In this document: positions 23,701 through 38,700 of the stretch, piece after piece | Position numbering within the stretch: position 1 is the stretch's first letter | Layout of the letters: each line of letters begins with the position of its first letter | Translations under genes and position numbers: made by a program | Assembly (NCBI GenBank): GCA_014843695.1 | Contig: CM026397.1 | Location: forward strand, 40,962,428 to 41,026,427 | Direction: 5' to 3' | Length of the DNA stretch: 64,000 nt | Source of the DNA: Archivesica marissinica | Taxonomy: Eukaryota; Mollusca; Bivalvia; Venerida; Vesicomyidae | Notes under the pieces: model-generated | Told to the model about the DNA's origin: nothing | Seen by the model: only the letters and a program-made list of their open reading frames with translations | The model's database searches: none

Positions 23701-26700
23701 GTATTCAATGCGTGTCTTACGGCCTATGCCGTTCCAAGGATGGTATATTTACCAGGTCCGGCACACTGCATGTCGCAAATCTGGACTAAATACATTTTAA
23801 ATATAACGTACGCTGTATTGTTCTTTGTGTCATTGCAGAGAATAATTAATGTAAATATAAGTAATGAATAACGGGTTAATTGCTTCCATTGAGGTATGAA
23901 CTACATTGTGCGTGTTTACAGTTAGCCTAGATGCATTCGGCCTCCACACACTTTAAGCACGACCAGTGTAGTTCATACCCCGATGGAAACGATTAACCCG
24001 CGATTCATTCCGTAACACAATGCATCATTGGTGCAGCTACCAGTTACATAATGCATAGTTATCCATTATGTAGCAATAGCCGACCCACTCATAAGGCTAC
24101 ATGTATCTACTATGATTCTACTTTTGTGCATTGGTATTTATCAAATAAGGGCAGACAGTAATAGGAGAATATGAGGAACACTAAATATTCGATCATTTAT
24201 GTCAATTAGCATGCAAATAGTTATCTAAGGCACTCATGGTGAATCGGTAGACTTTATTCTTAAATGATGATAGACAGGTCCTGGCATTGATCCCAGACAT
24301 TTAAACTATATTTATTTTACAATGATTGCGAAGCAAGTTCTAACAACTTATATTAATCAGTCTCGTTGACGAGGATGAAAGCGTAAATGTGGTCATTCGT
24401 GTGGGAGGAAATCGGAGTACCCGGCGAAAACCCACCTGTCCGATCTGGCGACCACCGTACCATCTCAGATACGTCCCGGTCAGATAATCGAACCCGGATG
24501 CATTGGTGAGAAGCGAGCGCGCTAACCACTACGCTAATCGGACAACCAGATCACAGACATTTGCAGACTGGGGTAGTACCAGGGGTTATGTCCCATGGAA
24601 CATTCACAAATAAAGTAATATGTGAACTACGAGTACAGTTCACATTAAACGTTTGAATACTCACATGCTACCCTCTTTTGATTAATCTGATTCGTTGCTA
24701 TACTGCTCGACTGTAGTTTGTATGTTTTACTTATCTGATTCGTTGCTATACTGCTCGACTGTAGTTTGTATGTTTTACTTATCTGATTCGTTGCTATACT
24801 GCTCGACTGTAGTTTGTATGTTTTACTTATCTGATTCGTTGCTATACTGCTCGACTGTAGTTTGTATGTTTTACTTATCTGATTCGTTGCTATACTGCTC
24901 GACTGTAGTTTGTATGTTTTACTTATCTGATTCGTTGCTATACTGCTCGACTGTAGTTTGTATGTTTTACTTATCTGATTCGTTGCTATACTGCTCGACT
25001 GTAGTTTGTATGTTTTACTTATCTGATTCGTTGCTATACTGCTCGACTGTAGTTTGTATGTTTTACTTATCTGATTCGTTGCTATACTGCTCGACTGTAG
25101 TTTGTATGTTTTACTTATCTGATTCGTTGCTATACTGCTCGACTGTAGTTTGTATGTTATAATTATCTGATTCGTTGCTATACTGCTCGACTGTAGTTTG
25201 TATGTTTTTCTTATCTGATTCGTTGCTATACTGCTCGACTGTAGTTTGTATGTTTTTCTTATCTGATTCGTTGCTATACTGCTCGACTGTAGTTTGTATG
25301 TTATAATTATCTGATTCGTTGCTATACTGCTCGACTGTAGTTTGTATGTTTTACTTATCTGATTCGTTGCTATACTGCTCGACTGTAGTTTGTATGTTAT
25401 AATTATCTGATTCGTTGCTATACTGCTCGACTGTAGTTTGTATGTTTTTCTTATCTGATTCGTTGCTATACTGCTCGACTGTAGTTTTATATTTTACTTA
25501 TCAGATTCGTTGCTATACTGCTCGACTGTAGTGTGTATGTTTTACGAATCTGATTCGTTGCTATACTGCTCGACTGTAGTTTGTATGTTTTACGAATTTG
25601 TGATGAAACATTTTGATAATATGCCATATTTATGATGTAAATATACTGACATAATAAAAAACCTGTGCACTTTTATATTGAGCGTTACCTTTTCGTTACC
25701 AATTTTAGAATTATGGATTTTACTATCATGAGTGAAGAAAATAATCGTTCACACATTGCACTAATTTACCCAATATATAAGCGGTTAGACGTCCACATGT
25801 GTCTATATGTGTTGTGTGTTTTACGTTTATTTATCGTCGCTACCGGTTGCCCATATGAGCGACGCCTCCTGAAGATATTAGTCATTTTAGATTTTGGAGG
25901 ATAGTGCAATGATACAGAGAGAGACCCATTCCAGAGTCTCCTCTGGTTCTTTTACGTGCACAGTGTAAAACACCGACACGAGACCTCGGTTTAACGTCCC
26001 ATCTGAAAGACTGTTAATTTTATTAGGGTCAGACGGGGGTTCGAACCTGCGATCCCTGGATTACCAGTCCAGTCTATATGTGTTATTAAAAAGATATCAA
26101 TTTTATCTCTAAGGCAAGTGCACAGTTTATTTTTGGTGTCAGTATATGTTTGGTTTTACCAGAGTGCGAAGCGCTAAAATGTAGCCATCACTGTGACATA
26201 GATATTACTGGACAAACTCACTGCGACTGCCCAGACGGCTACAGCATGACAGAGGATAACGGAACCTGCATTCCTATCGGTAAGATACATATTATATAAC
26301 CACCCGCAAACAACTAGCAAACAGAACTCTACCTGGAGCGGGCATAGCTTTCCGAGGTCCAAACAGAGATAATACACTTAGTACATTCCACGTGTCGCAG
26401 TCATAGCATTCCGAGGTCCAAACATAGAGAATACACTTAGTACACTCCACGTGTCGCAGTCATAGCTTTCTGAGGTCCAAACATAGAGAATAAACTTAGT
26501 ACACTCCACGTGTCGCAGTCATAGCATTCCGAGGTCCAAACATAGATAATACACTTAGTACACTCCACGTGTCGCAGTCATAGCTTTCTGAGGTCCAAAC
26601 ATAGAGAATAAACTTAGTACACTCCACGTGTCGCAGTCATAGCATTCCGAGGTCCAAACATAGAGAATACACAAAGTACACTCCACGTGTCGCAGTCATT

Positions 26701-29700
26701 GACCTGTCTCTGTAATATACGTATAGCAGTACAATATACTATTATATATACCTGACTCTGTAATACACGTATAGCAGTACAATGTACTATTATATATACC
26801 TAACTCTGTAATATACGTATAGCAGTACAATGTACTATTATATATACCTAACTCTGTAATATACGTATAGCAGTACAATGTACTATTATATATACCTAAC
26901 TCTGTAATATACGTATAGCAGTACAATGTACTATTATATATACCTAACTCTGTAATATGCGTATAGCAGTACAGTGTACTATTATATATACCTAACTCTG
27001 TAATATACCTATAGCAGTACAATGTACTATGATATATATCTGACTCTTACCTAATAAGTAGAAACTAGGCTTAAATTAATTAGAGCCTCGTGACAAGAAT
27101 ACTGGGACATATAACATAATTATTCCCTATTCAACTATATTGTCTAAACAACATGTGTGTTGAAATCAATATGTATTCAATTACAAAATAACAAAGCCAT
27201 GAGCTGCAGTATGCCCCCGATTCCATATACACAGGACTACTGCCATCATAATGGCCGTACAGCGCTCCTATTTAACTCATATGAGCCAACGGCTCATTAA
27301 CAGGTAATTCAGTTTATACAAATTTATTTTAGCTCGATTGCGAAACAAATTCTTTCAACTTATATTAATCACTCTCTCGACCTCATGTTCCCAGACCATC
27401 TAGCAAACTCGTATCCTTTGGTGCTTACTTTATCAGTCGGGCCTACACATTAAAAATCGCTAGCTACGCCCCTGAACTCTATGTTTGTAATTATTGCCGT
27501 TTGTCTCCATATATGTTAGCCTGGTTCCAGTCTGTCGATTTTTCACTTTTTAACTTCTAGCCAAATGACAGCCTGGGGAAACTAGATTGCCGATCGTAGG
27601 CCATCTACTTTTTGAGGGTGTAGATTTGAAGAACGACAACTCTTCTCTACAAGATAATATCGCTAAATATAGAAACGGAATTATATCGGAAATTGCCGAA
27701 CATGCACGATTATACACGATCATTTCCGAATATACACGAATGTTCCCGTAGACTCATCTACATATAATATCCCGTTTCTGTGTTATATCGACGAGATGGC
27801 GGAAATCGCCGAACAGGCACGATTATACACGATCATTTCCGAATATACACGAATGTTCCCGTAGACCCATTTACATATACTGTCCCGTTTCTGTGTTATA
27901 TCGACGAGATGGCGGATTTTAAATATTACATTTAGATGGTAATGGATCGATTCGGCATAATTGAACTAAGGACGACTTAAATATTGAGTAAATATGTCAA
28001 ATCAGACGCACATTGTACTTTTTAAAACTATTTATCGTTCCGTTGACCCATACACAATGGGGGCCAATTATAAAGTGTTATCAGCATTGCCTCGCTTTCG
28101 ATTCAAGTACGTCGTTACTTAAGTCACGTGCTAATATGCCTATTAATAGGATTAATAATTTCACGGGAAACCCCGCCAGTTTCCCCAGGCGTTGATATGT
28201 TCAGAAACTCAATACGGCCCAATTAATAGTCTCGGTGTTAAAATATATTTATTTGACTGACCAGACAACATATATCGACGCCTGTTGCCAGGCTACATAT
28301 ATGTGATCATACCAAGTAATTGCGGTCAGCTAATACAACGAGTGTACGTACTAATTATGCAGAGCTTATGTCAGGGATTAGCCAGCAATACTGTTGCACT
28401 GAGTTATTATTTCAGTTATTCAGAATGCAAGTAACCGGTGCCCGAGGTTATACAACTTTGCTCAGATCTCAAACTCAAGTGATTTGATTGGATGAGTCTG
28501 AGTTTTGCTGTCTGCTGATCCAATCAGAAGCTTGAGACTGAGTTTGAGAAAGTTTTATAACTTCCAGGCCTGGAGGTTATAAAACTGTTTTCCTATCTCA
28601 AACTCAGTTTCGAGCCTCTGATTGGTTCAGCTGGCAGTCAAACTCAACTCAGAATCAACCAATCAAATAATTTCAGCTTGAGTTATATCTGATATCTGAG
28701 AAAGGTGTTATAACCTCGGGCACATGCCAGGTATTGATACCATGTGAACACTGCTCATTGTTTGATCATATTTCGTGGGATACACTAGTTTATATCTGTA
28801 CATATCCATGCTTTACTATTATCTGAAATGTAGGATTTGCAGTCCCCTCCCCCACTAGGTGCGTCATGCTGTACGTCCGATTGGCTATAACAATGTCTTT
28901 ATCCAGTTTTTACACGTGTACAGCTTAAATATATTCATTGGTTTAACATCCATCAGCTCTTTGTAATTGTGTGGATGGCCAAATGGAGACAAACTTCCAC
29001 TATTTCAATGAGTGTAGTATCTACAATGTTTGCCGTACAATTCCCACTAACCATCTCGGCACTTTCAACATAGATATCGAACCCCTCCTTTCTGGCAATC
29101 CGGCACTATCTGCAGGCACAATACACACGTTTTGTTTGCCCTATGGTCATATATAGTAAGTAATGTTTACTGAAGGCAACCAAACGGAAATGAAACATGC
29201 ATGCAGAAACATCGACGAGAAACATTACTTACTATATATGACCATAGGGCAAAACAAAAGTGTCACTTTCATATTCACAAATGTTCATACCCACTTATCT
29301 GATAGCAAGATATTCCAATACTATTATTAATAAAAAAAGAGTAAAAGTGTTTGTTTATTATAGTGTCACCCCTATTTAAAGGGCCAGCCATTTCTGACTT
29401 ATGAGACACCTCTGTATCAGTACTTCCCGAATCATATGCGTGTATGCCAGGCTGGTAGGCAATCGGTAACCATTATTTAACTAGCTGGCGGCTAACCAAC
29501 CTGCTATATGCTTATATGCCAGGCTGGTAGGCAATCGGTAACCATTATTTAACTAGCTGGCGGCTCACCAACCGCCCATATCAGAACGGACCTCTGACGA
29601 GTATTGTTATATCAGTCATACACTCTCTCCTCTCTGATCGTCTTATCATCCTCTCCTCATTTACATTCTCTGTTCGTTCGCTCTCTCACCTAGCCTGGGT

Positions 29701-32700
29701 TCCAGTCTGTCGAATTTTAACTAATTTCCTTCTGGCAAAATGACATTGATATTATCAGAAACTCAATACGTTCCAATTAATGATCTCGGTATTAAATATA
29801 TATTGACCAGGCAAAATATATCAACGCCTGTTTCCAGGCTATCTCTCACCCATACTCCATAACATTATGATACTCTTTATTAATGTTTAATACGTAGCTT
29901 TCACATTTATTCATTATATAGCCGTTCATTATGTTACTAGTTCACTACTACTTTCAGATTCATTTGTCAATTTTTCCAACTTTAAAACACAATTGCAAAA
30001 GCTCAGTGAAAGACATACACACGTTGCAGAGGAGAATAATTATATAAGACTCTGTCTTTCATTTAGAATTCTGTTTCTGTATTGTGTTATGCGTAACGCA
30101 AGCATTCTTCATAAAATATGTGTTAACTAACACCCTACATGAACTAGTTGCTTACTGCGCTGAACATATGTCACGCCATTGATTCATTGGGATATATTGT
30201 TAGTTAGTTAGTTAGTGGCGACATATTCTGCTAATACGTCGAGGTATGTTTGTACCTGAGTGTTGTTCAACGTATTGGTCGAGGTATGATTGTACCTGAG
30301 TGTTGTTCAACGTATTGGTCGAGGTATGTTTGTACCTGAGTGTTGTTCAACGTATTGGTCGAGGTATGATTGTACCTGAGTGTTGTTCAACGTATTGGTC
30401 GAGGTATGTTTGTACCTGAGTGTTGTTCAACGTATTGGTCGAGGTATGTTTGTACCTGAGTGTTGTTCAACGTATTGGTCGAGGTATGATTGTACCTGAG
30501 TGTTGTTCAACGTATTGGTCTAGGTATGATTGTACCTGAGTGTTGTTCAACGTATTGGTCGAGGTATGATTGTACCTGAGTGTTGTTCAACGTATTGGTC
30601 TAGGTATGATTGTACCTGAGTGTTGTTCAACGTATTGGTCTAGGTATGAGTGTACGTCATGTTTGTCTAGTGGGGACACATTGAATTGATACACACAATG
30701 AACATGTTTGTCTAGTGGGGACAAATTGAATTGATACACACAATGAACATGTTTGTCTAGTGGAGACAAATTGAATTGATACACACAATGAACATGTTTG
30801 TCTAGTGGGGACAAATTGAATTGATACACACAATGAACATGTTTGTCTAGTGGAGACAAATTGAATTGATACACACAATGAACATGTTTGTCTAGTGGGG
30901 ACAAATTGAATTGATACACACAATGAACATGTTTGTCTAGTGGAGACAAATTGAATTGATACACACAATGAACATGTTTGTCTAGTGGGGACAAATTGAA
31001 TTGATACACACAATGAACATGTTTGTCTAGTGGAGACAAATTGAATTGATACACACAATGAACATGTTTGTCTAGTGGGGACAAATTGAATTGATACACA
31101 CAATGAACATGTTTGTCTAGTGGAGACAAATTGAATTGATACACACAATGAACATGTTTTCTGAGATGTTCCCGATGGGAACCTGTGATTAAAACCCCTG
31201 CTTGTTACAATATTATTACATACTGTACAAGAGCAATTGGAGAGAACAAACCTCCATCACACCGCTAAATGCAATTGGAGAGAGCAAACCTCCGTCATGC
31301 CACTAAATGCAATTGGAGAGAGCAAACCTCCGTCACACCGCTAAATGCAATTGGAGAGAGCAAACCTCCGTCACACCGCTAAATGCAATTGGAGAGAGCA
31401 AACCTCCGTCACACCGCTAAATGCAATTGGAGAGAGCACACCTCCGTCACACCGCTAAATGCAATTGGAGAGAGCAAACCTCCGTCACACAGCTAAATGC
31501 AATTGGAGAGAGCAAACCTCCGTCACACCGCTAAATGCAATTGGAGAGAGCAAACCTCCGTCACACCGCTAAATGCAATTGGAGAGAGCAAACCTCTGTC
31601 ATGCCGCTAAATGCAATTGGAGAGAGCAAACCTCCGTCACACCACTAAATGCAATTGGAGAGAACAAACCTCCGTCACACTGCTAAATGCAATTGGAGAG
31701 AGCAACCCTTCGTCACACCACTAAATGCAATTGGAGAGAGCAAACCTCCGTCACACCACTAAATGCAATTGGAGAGAACAAACCTCCGTCACACCACTAA
31801 ATGCAATTGGAGAGAGCAACCCTTCGTCACACCACTAAATGCAATTGGAGAGAGCAAACCTCCGTCACACCACTAAATGCAATTGGAGAGAACAAACCTC
31901 CGTCACACCACTAAATGCAATTGGAGAGAGCAAACCTCCGTCACACCGCTAAATGCAATTGGAGAGAGCAAACCTCCGTCATGCCGCTACATGTAATTGG
32001 AGAGAGCATCCCTCCGCCACACCGTTAAATGCAATTGGAGAGAGCAAACCCCCGACACGCCGCTAAATGTAATTGGAGAGAGCAAACCTCCGTCACGCCG
32101 CTAAATGCAATAGCAGAGAGCAACCTCCGTCACGCCGCTAAATGGTAATTGGAGAGAGCAAGCCTCCATCACGCCGCTAAATGCAATCGGAGATATAGAG
32201 AGAGAGCAAACATTCGTCACGCCGCTAATAAAACAATTGGACAGAGCAAACCTCTAAACCTCTAAACTTCTTAAAAGACACATATAGCAAGAGCTTACTA
32301 CTGAACATTGTTAATTTCGTAATATTTACGCATATAATTTGATATAAAAGTACAAAGATATGAGGTCACGACAGTGTTTTAAAATGTATTAATCATGCGA
32401 TACCCAATCACATTTTGTGCTGCAACGTAGTTCCTTGTCGTGATCGTCGTCCTCTCACTCACGATACAAAACATAAAACCATAACATAGTTACATGCGTT
32501 TACCTTTAATTAATAACCTTGTTCCATGCGTTTACCTTTAATTAATAACATTGTTCCATGTGTTTACCTTTAATTAACAACCGTGTTCCATGCGTTTACC
32601 TTTAATTAACAACCGTGTTCCATGCGTTTACCTTTAATTAACAACCGTGTTCCATGTGTTTACTTTAATTAATAACCATTCTAGTTCCATGCATTTATCG

Positions 32701-35700
32701 TTAATTAATAACCGTGTTCCATGTGTTTACTTTAATTAATAACCGTGTTCCATGTGTTTACTTTAATTAATAACCGTGTTCCATGTTACTACTTTAATTA
32801 GTAACCATGTGTTTACTTTAATTAATGACCTAGTTCTATGTGTTTACTTTAATTAATAACCGTGTTCCATGTGCTTACTTTAATTAATAACCGTTGTTCC
32901 ATGTGTTTACTTTAATTAATAACCGTGTTCCATGTGCTTACTTTAATTAATAACCGTGTTCCATGTGTTTACTTTAATTAATAACCGTGTTCCATGTGCT
33001 TACTTTAATTAATGACCTAGTTCTATGTGTTTACTTTAATTAATAACCGTGTTCCATGTGCTTACTTTAATTAATAACCGTGTTCCATGTGCTTACTTTA
33101 ATTAATAACCGTGTTCCATGTGTTTACTTTAATTAATAACCGTGTTCCATGTGTTTACTTTAATTAATAACCGTGTTCCATGTGCATACTTTAATTAATA
33201 ACCGTGTTCCATGTGCTTACTTTAATTAATAACCGTGTTCCATGTGCTTACTTTAATTAATAACCGTGTTCCATGTTCTTACTTTAATTAATGACCGTGT
33301 TCCATGTGTTTACTTTAATTATTAATCTAGTTCCATGTGTTTACTTTAATTAATAACTTTGTTCCATGTGCTTACTTTATTTGCTATGACGTCACCATTA
33401 AAAGTTAACCAAATATCGACCTCATTCAGTTGCTCCTTCCTAGGACACGTTTATCATCTACAGAAAATCTCGTTCAGATACCAATTATTGCCACTTTACC
33501 CAGAGAACAAGACTTACTCTATTTTATTAGAGATGAATCACGTGCATAGATACCCATAATTTTAATGGTATCAAGTTGTGTCTATACAGCAGATAGAAAA
33601 TTCAATATCCATTTTCTTCCATTCCGAATATCGGTCAGTATTAAAAGTCCCATGGTATTTGTTATTCAATCTAAGAAAGAGTTATCTAGAACAGCGGTCA
33701 AATTACTGTATGTTTCATTAATACGTAGTTAGGACTAAATGCCTATTATTCGGTGACCTAGTGCAATGTAGTTTTAGTAGTGGAAGTCGTGATAGCACAG
33801 TGGATGCGCGTTCGCTTCAGGTGCGAACGGTCCGGAGTTCAAACCCCGTTGGAGCCGTTACGATTGTGCCCTTAGGCAAGGCATTTAAATTCCGCGTTGC
33901 CTCTTCTCTCTCCCTCGTGGCGATGGATTCCATCAGGAATGAGGTTTCGAGAGTGATTACTATTAGTTGAAAGAACTTGTTTCGCAATCGAGCTAAACAT
34001 AAATTTGTATAAACTAATGTAGTTTTCAAATTCATACTGCCGAACAATTAGTAATGATTATGATTGGCAGGCGCAGTATAGAACAGTTAGTTAATCTAAA
34101 ATGTTATGTGAAAATTAAAAAGATAAAAGCTAGAGTTAAAAGCGGACAGTACAAGGATTAGAGAGAGAGAGAGAGTCCAGTCAACTTAGTAACACGTTGA
34201 ACGTGTACGTGACATGTCCGGAACTTAGTAACAAGTTGAACGTGTACGTGACATGTCCGGAACTTAGTAACACGTTGAACGTGTACGTGACATGTCCGGA
34301 ACTTAGTAACACGTTGAACGTGTACGTGACATGTCCGGAACTTAGTAACACGTTGAACGTGTACGTGACATGTCCGGAACTTAGTAACACGTTGAACGTG
34401 TACGTGACATGTCCGGAACTTAGTAACACGTTGAACGTGTACGTGACATGTCCGGAACTTAGTAACACGTTGAACGTGTACGTGACATGTCCGGAACTTA
34501 GTAACACGTTGAACGTGTACGTGACATGTCCGGAACTTAGTAACACGTTGAACGTGTACGTGACATGTCCGGAACTTAGTAACACGTTGAACGTGTACGT
34601 GACATGTCCGGAACTTAGTAACACGTTGAACGTGTACGTGACATGTCCGGAACTTAGTAACACGTTGAACGTGTACGTGACATGTCCGGGGAAACTATGT
34701 CCCAGTCCTATTTTATATTGAGGTATCCTAGTTTACCATGCATCAATGATATAGTCATATCAATTTCTAACCGACCCTTAATATATATCTCGCGCTAGTT
34801 ATGTACAGTTAAACGTGTCTTAAGCAGCCATCCAAGGGAATCACAGAAAGTGGCTGCTTAGCACAGGTGGCTGCTTAATAGAGGTCAAATGTATAATAAA
34901 ACAACATATTGGGAATATATAAACTGGCTGCTTAATACAGGTGACCACTAACTCATACACACTACACCACTATTTATATAATCTCATACACACTACACCA
35001 CTATTTATATAATCTCATACACACTACACCACTATTTATATAATCTCATACACACTACACCACTATTTATATAATCTCATACACACTACACCACTATTTA
35101 TGTAATCTCATACACACTACACCACTATTTATGTAATCTCATACACACTACACCACTATTTATGTAATCTCATACACACTACACCACTATTTATGTAATC
35201 TCATACACACTAAACCACTATTTATGTAATGTCATACACCCTACACCACTATTAATGTAATCTCATACACACTACACCACTATTTATGTAATCTCATACA
35301 CACTACACCACTATTTATGTAATCTCATACACCCTACACCACTATTTATATCTATATTTGGAATGACGTTGTTTGTACCGTTTCGGCATCAGGTTGTGTT
35401 TTATCAGTAACACATTGTTTTATTAAAGGAGATTTTGTCTTCCTCGAAAATAACTTTGAATGCCATACCCAATAGGTTTATGTGCGTAGTCAGTCCAAGA
35501 ATATATGTTCAATATATAATGCATATGCTCATAGTACAAACACTGCATGTTTCAGATCGATATCGCTTTGATGTGACCATGGAATTGCAACGGTTGATTA
35601 AAATCCCCACAGCCAATGAAATGAAAGACATACAGACCAAGGTGGGTAACACATGTCCCCAAGTTGCATAGCTTAATCCAGTATAAATGAAGTACTTGAA

Positions 35701-38700
35701 ACTTCAGTACTGTGTATAATAATAATAATAATAATAATAAAGACTTTATTTAACGAGAGCACTCATTTAACAAAAGTTAATCTACCATGAGGCCCTCAAC
35801 ATATATACAATCAAATGCAATCAAAAGATAGCACTATAAGTGAGAACTATGCATATATGAAACGTTAGGGGTATTCCATTACATATGTGGCACTTTTAAA
35901 TGCATGTAGGTAACGTATGTGTGGGATGTTACACTACATGTGTGGTATATTCTAAATGCATGTAAGTAACGTACGTTAGGGATATTACATTATAAGTGTG
36001 GTATATTCAAAATGCATGTAGGTAACGTTATAGATATTACATTAGTGGTATATTCACAATTAGGGGTATTCCATTACATATGTGGCAATGTTAAATGCAT
36101 GTAGGTAACGTACGTTAGGGATATTACATTATAAGTGTTGTATTCAAAATGCATGTAGGTAACGTATGTTACGAATATTATATTACATTTGTGGTATATT
36201 TTAGATGCATGTGGGCAGTGTACGTTAGGGATGTTACATTATAGTTATAGTTATTTTAAATGCATGTAGGTAGCGCACGTTATGGATATTACATTATAAA
36301 TGTGGTATATTCAATATGATTGTAGGTAACGTACGTTAGTGATAGTACATTACATTAGTGGTATATTCAAAATGCATGTAGGTAACGTACGTTAGGGATT
36401 TTACATTACATTTGTGGTATATTCAAAATGCATGTAGGTAACGTACGTTAGGGATTTTACATTACATTTGTGGTATATTCAAATGCATGTAGGTAACGTA
36501 CGTTAGGGATTTTACATTACATGTGTGGTATATTCAAATGCATGTAGGTAACGTACGTTAGGGATTTTACATTACATTTGTGGTATAGTCAAATGCATGT
36601 AGGTAACGTACGTTAGGGATTTTACATTACATTTGTGGTATATTCAAATGCATGTAGGTAACGTACGTTAGGGATTTTACATTACATTTGTGGTATATTC
36701 AAATGCATGTAGGTAACGTACGTTAGGGATTTTACATTACACATGTTATGTTATATTTCGGGTTTTACGCCTGCATCAGCACCATTTTTGGGCTATATCG
36801 CCGGCGGGCTGTTTACCTAACAACACCTTTCCTGGGCAGGATCCAGCGGTTAACCAGTAATTGGGTGCACCAATCTCCGTAAGAAACTGCCAACTTGTTC
36901 ATATAAATGAAACACGGTCTGAGCGGGGCTCGAACCCGTGACCATCAGTGATGATAGTTTACAGTGGTATACAAGTCAGCGACCTTAACCACACGACCAC
37001 AGAGGTGGACTAATTACATATGTGTTATATTCAAAATACATGTAGGTAACGCACATTAGGGATATTACTTTACAGTGATATACGTTCTGTCATCTATTGA
37101 TTCAATTTCAGAACAATGTGGTTGTTAATGTCTCAAATAATACGATTTAAATATAATAGACCCAATACGCAACATAAGTATAAATGAACGCATGTCACGA
37201 AGGTTATAACATCATGCTGCAGGTTGTGCTGTTTAGTTGTACGATTCACATTTAATGTATAGTTATTTGTATACGTCTAACATTGTTAAATATCATGTAC
37301 TATCCACATAATACATAGAATGTATAATTATCTACTTAGTATATCTACATAAACTACTAGTATTCCTATATGATCTCTAGTATATCTACATAAACTACTA
37401 GTATCCCTGTATGATCTCTAGTATATCTACATAAACTACTAGTATTCCTGTATGATCTCTAGTATATCTACATAAACTACTAGTATCCCTGTATGATCTC
37501 TAGTATATCTACATAAACTACTAGTATCCCTGTATGATCTCTAGTATATCTACATAAACTACTAGTATTCCTGTATGATCTCTAGTATATCTACATAAAC
37601 TACTAGTATTCCTATATGATCTCTAGTATATCTACATAAACTACTAGTATCCCTGTATGATCTCTAGTATATCTACATAAACTACTAGTATTCCTGTATG
37701 ATCTCTAGTATATCTACATAAACTACTAGTATTCCTGTATGATCTATGGTATATCTACATAAACTACTAGTATCCCTATATGATCTCTAGTATATCTACA
37801 TAAACTACTAGTATTCCTGTATGATCTATGGTATATCTACATAAACTACTAGTATTCTTGTATGATCTCTAGTATATCTACATACACTACTAGTATTCCT
37901 GTATGATCTCTAGTATATCTACATAAACTACTAGTATCCCTATATGATCTCTAGTATATCTACATAAACTACTAGTATTCCTATATGGTCTCTGGTATAT
38001 CTACATAAACTACTAGTATCCCTGTATGATCTCTAGTATATCTACATAAACTACTAGTATCCCTGTATGATCTCTAGTATATCTACATAAACTACTAGTA
38101 TTCCTGTATGATCTCTAGTATATCTACATAAACTACTAGTATTCCTATATGATCTCTAGTATATCTACATAAACTACTAGTATCCCTATATGATCTCTAG
38201 TATATCTACATAAACTACTAGTATTCCTGTATGATCTATGGTATATCTACATAAACTACTAGTATTCTTGTATGATCTCTAGTATATCTACATAAACTAC
38301 TAGTATCCCTATATGATCTCTAGTATATCTACATAAACTACTAGTATTCCTATATGGTCTCTGGTATATCTACATAAACTACTAGTATTCTTGTATGATC
38401 TCTAGTATATCTACATAAACTACTAGTATTCCTATATGGTCTCTGGTATATCTACATAAACTACTAGTATTCCTGTATGATCTCTGGTATATCTACATAA
38501 ACTACTAGTATTCCAGTATGATCTCTAGTATATATACATAAACTACTAGTATTCCTATATGGTCTCTGGTATATCTACATAAACTACTAGTATTCCTGTA
38601 TGATCTCTAGTATATCTACATAAACTACTAGTATTCCTGTATGATCTCTAGTATATCTACATAAACTACTAGTATTCCTATATGATCCCTGGTATATCTA

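Noticed and set aside
24689..25597. CRISPR-like regular repeats (also the other arrays)
   Set aside because: These are head-to-tail units without unique spacers, in eukaryotic DNA.
34197..34721. Plus-strand 174-residue frame with a 13-residue repeat
   Set aside because: The 39-bp unit keeps both strands open; it is an intronic minisatellite.
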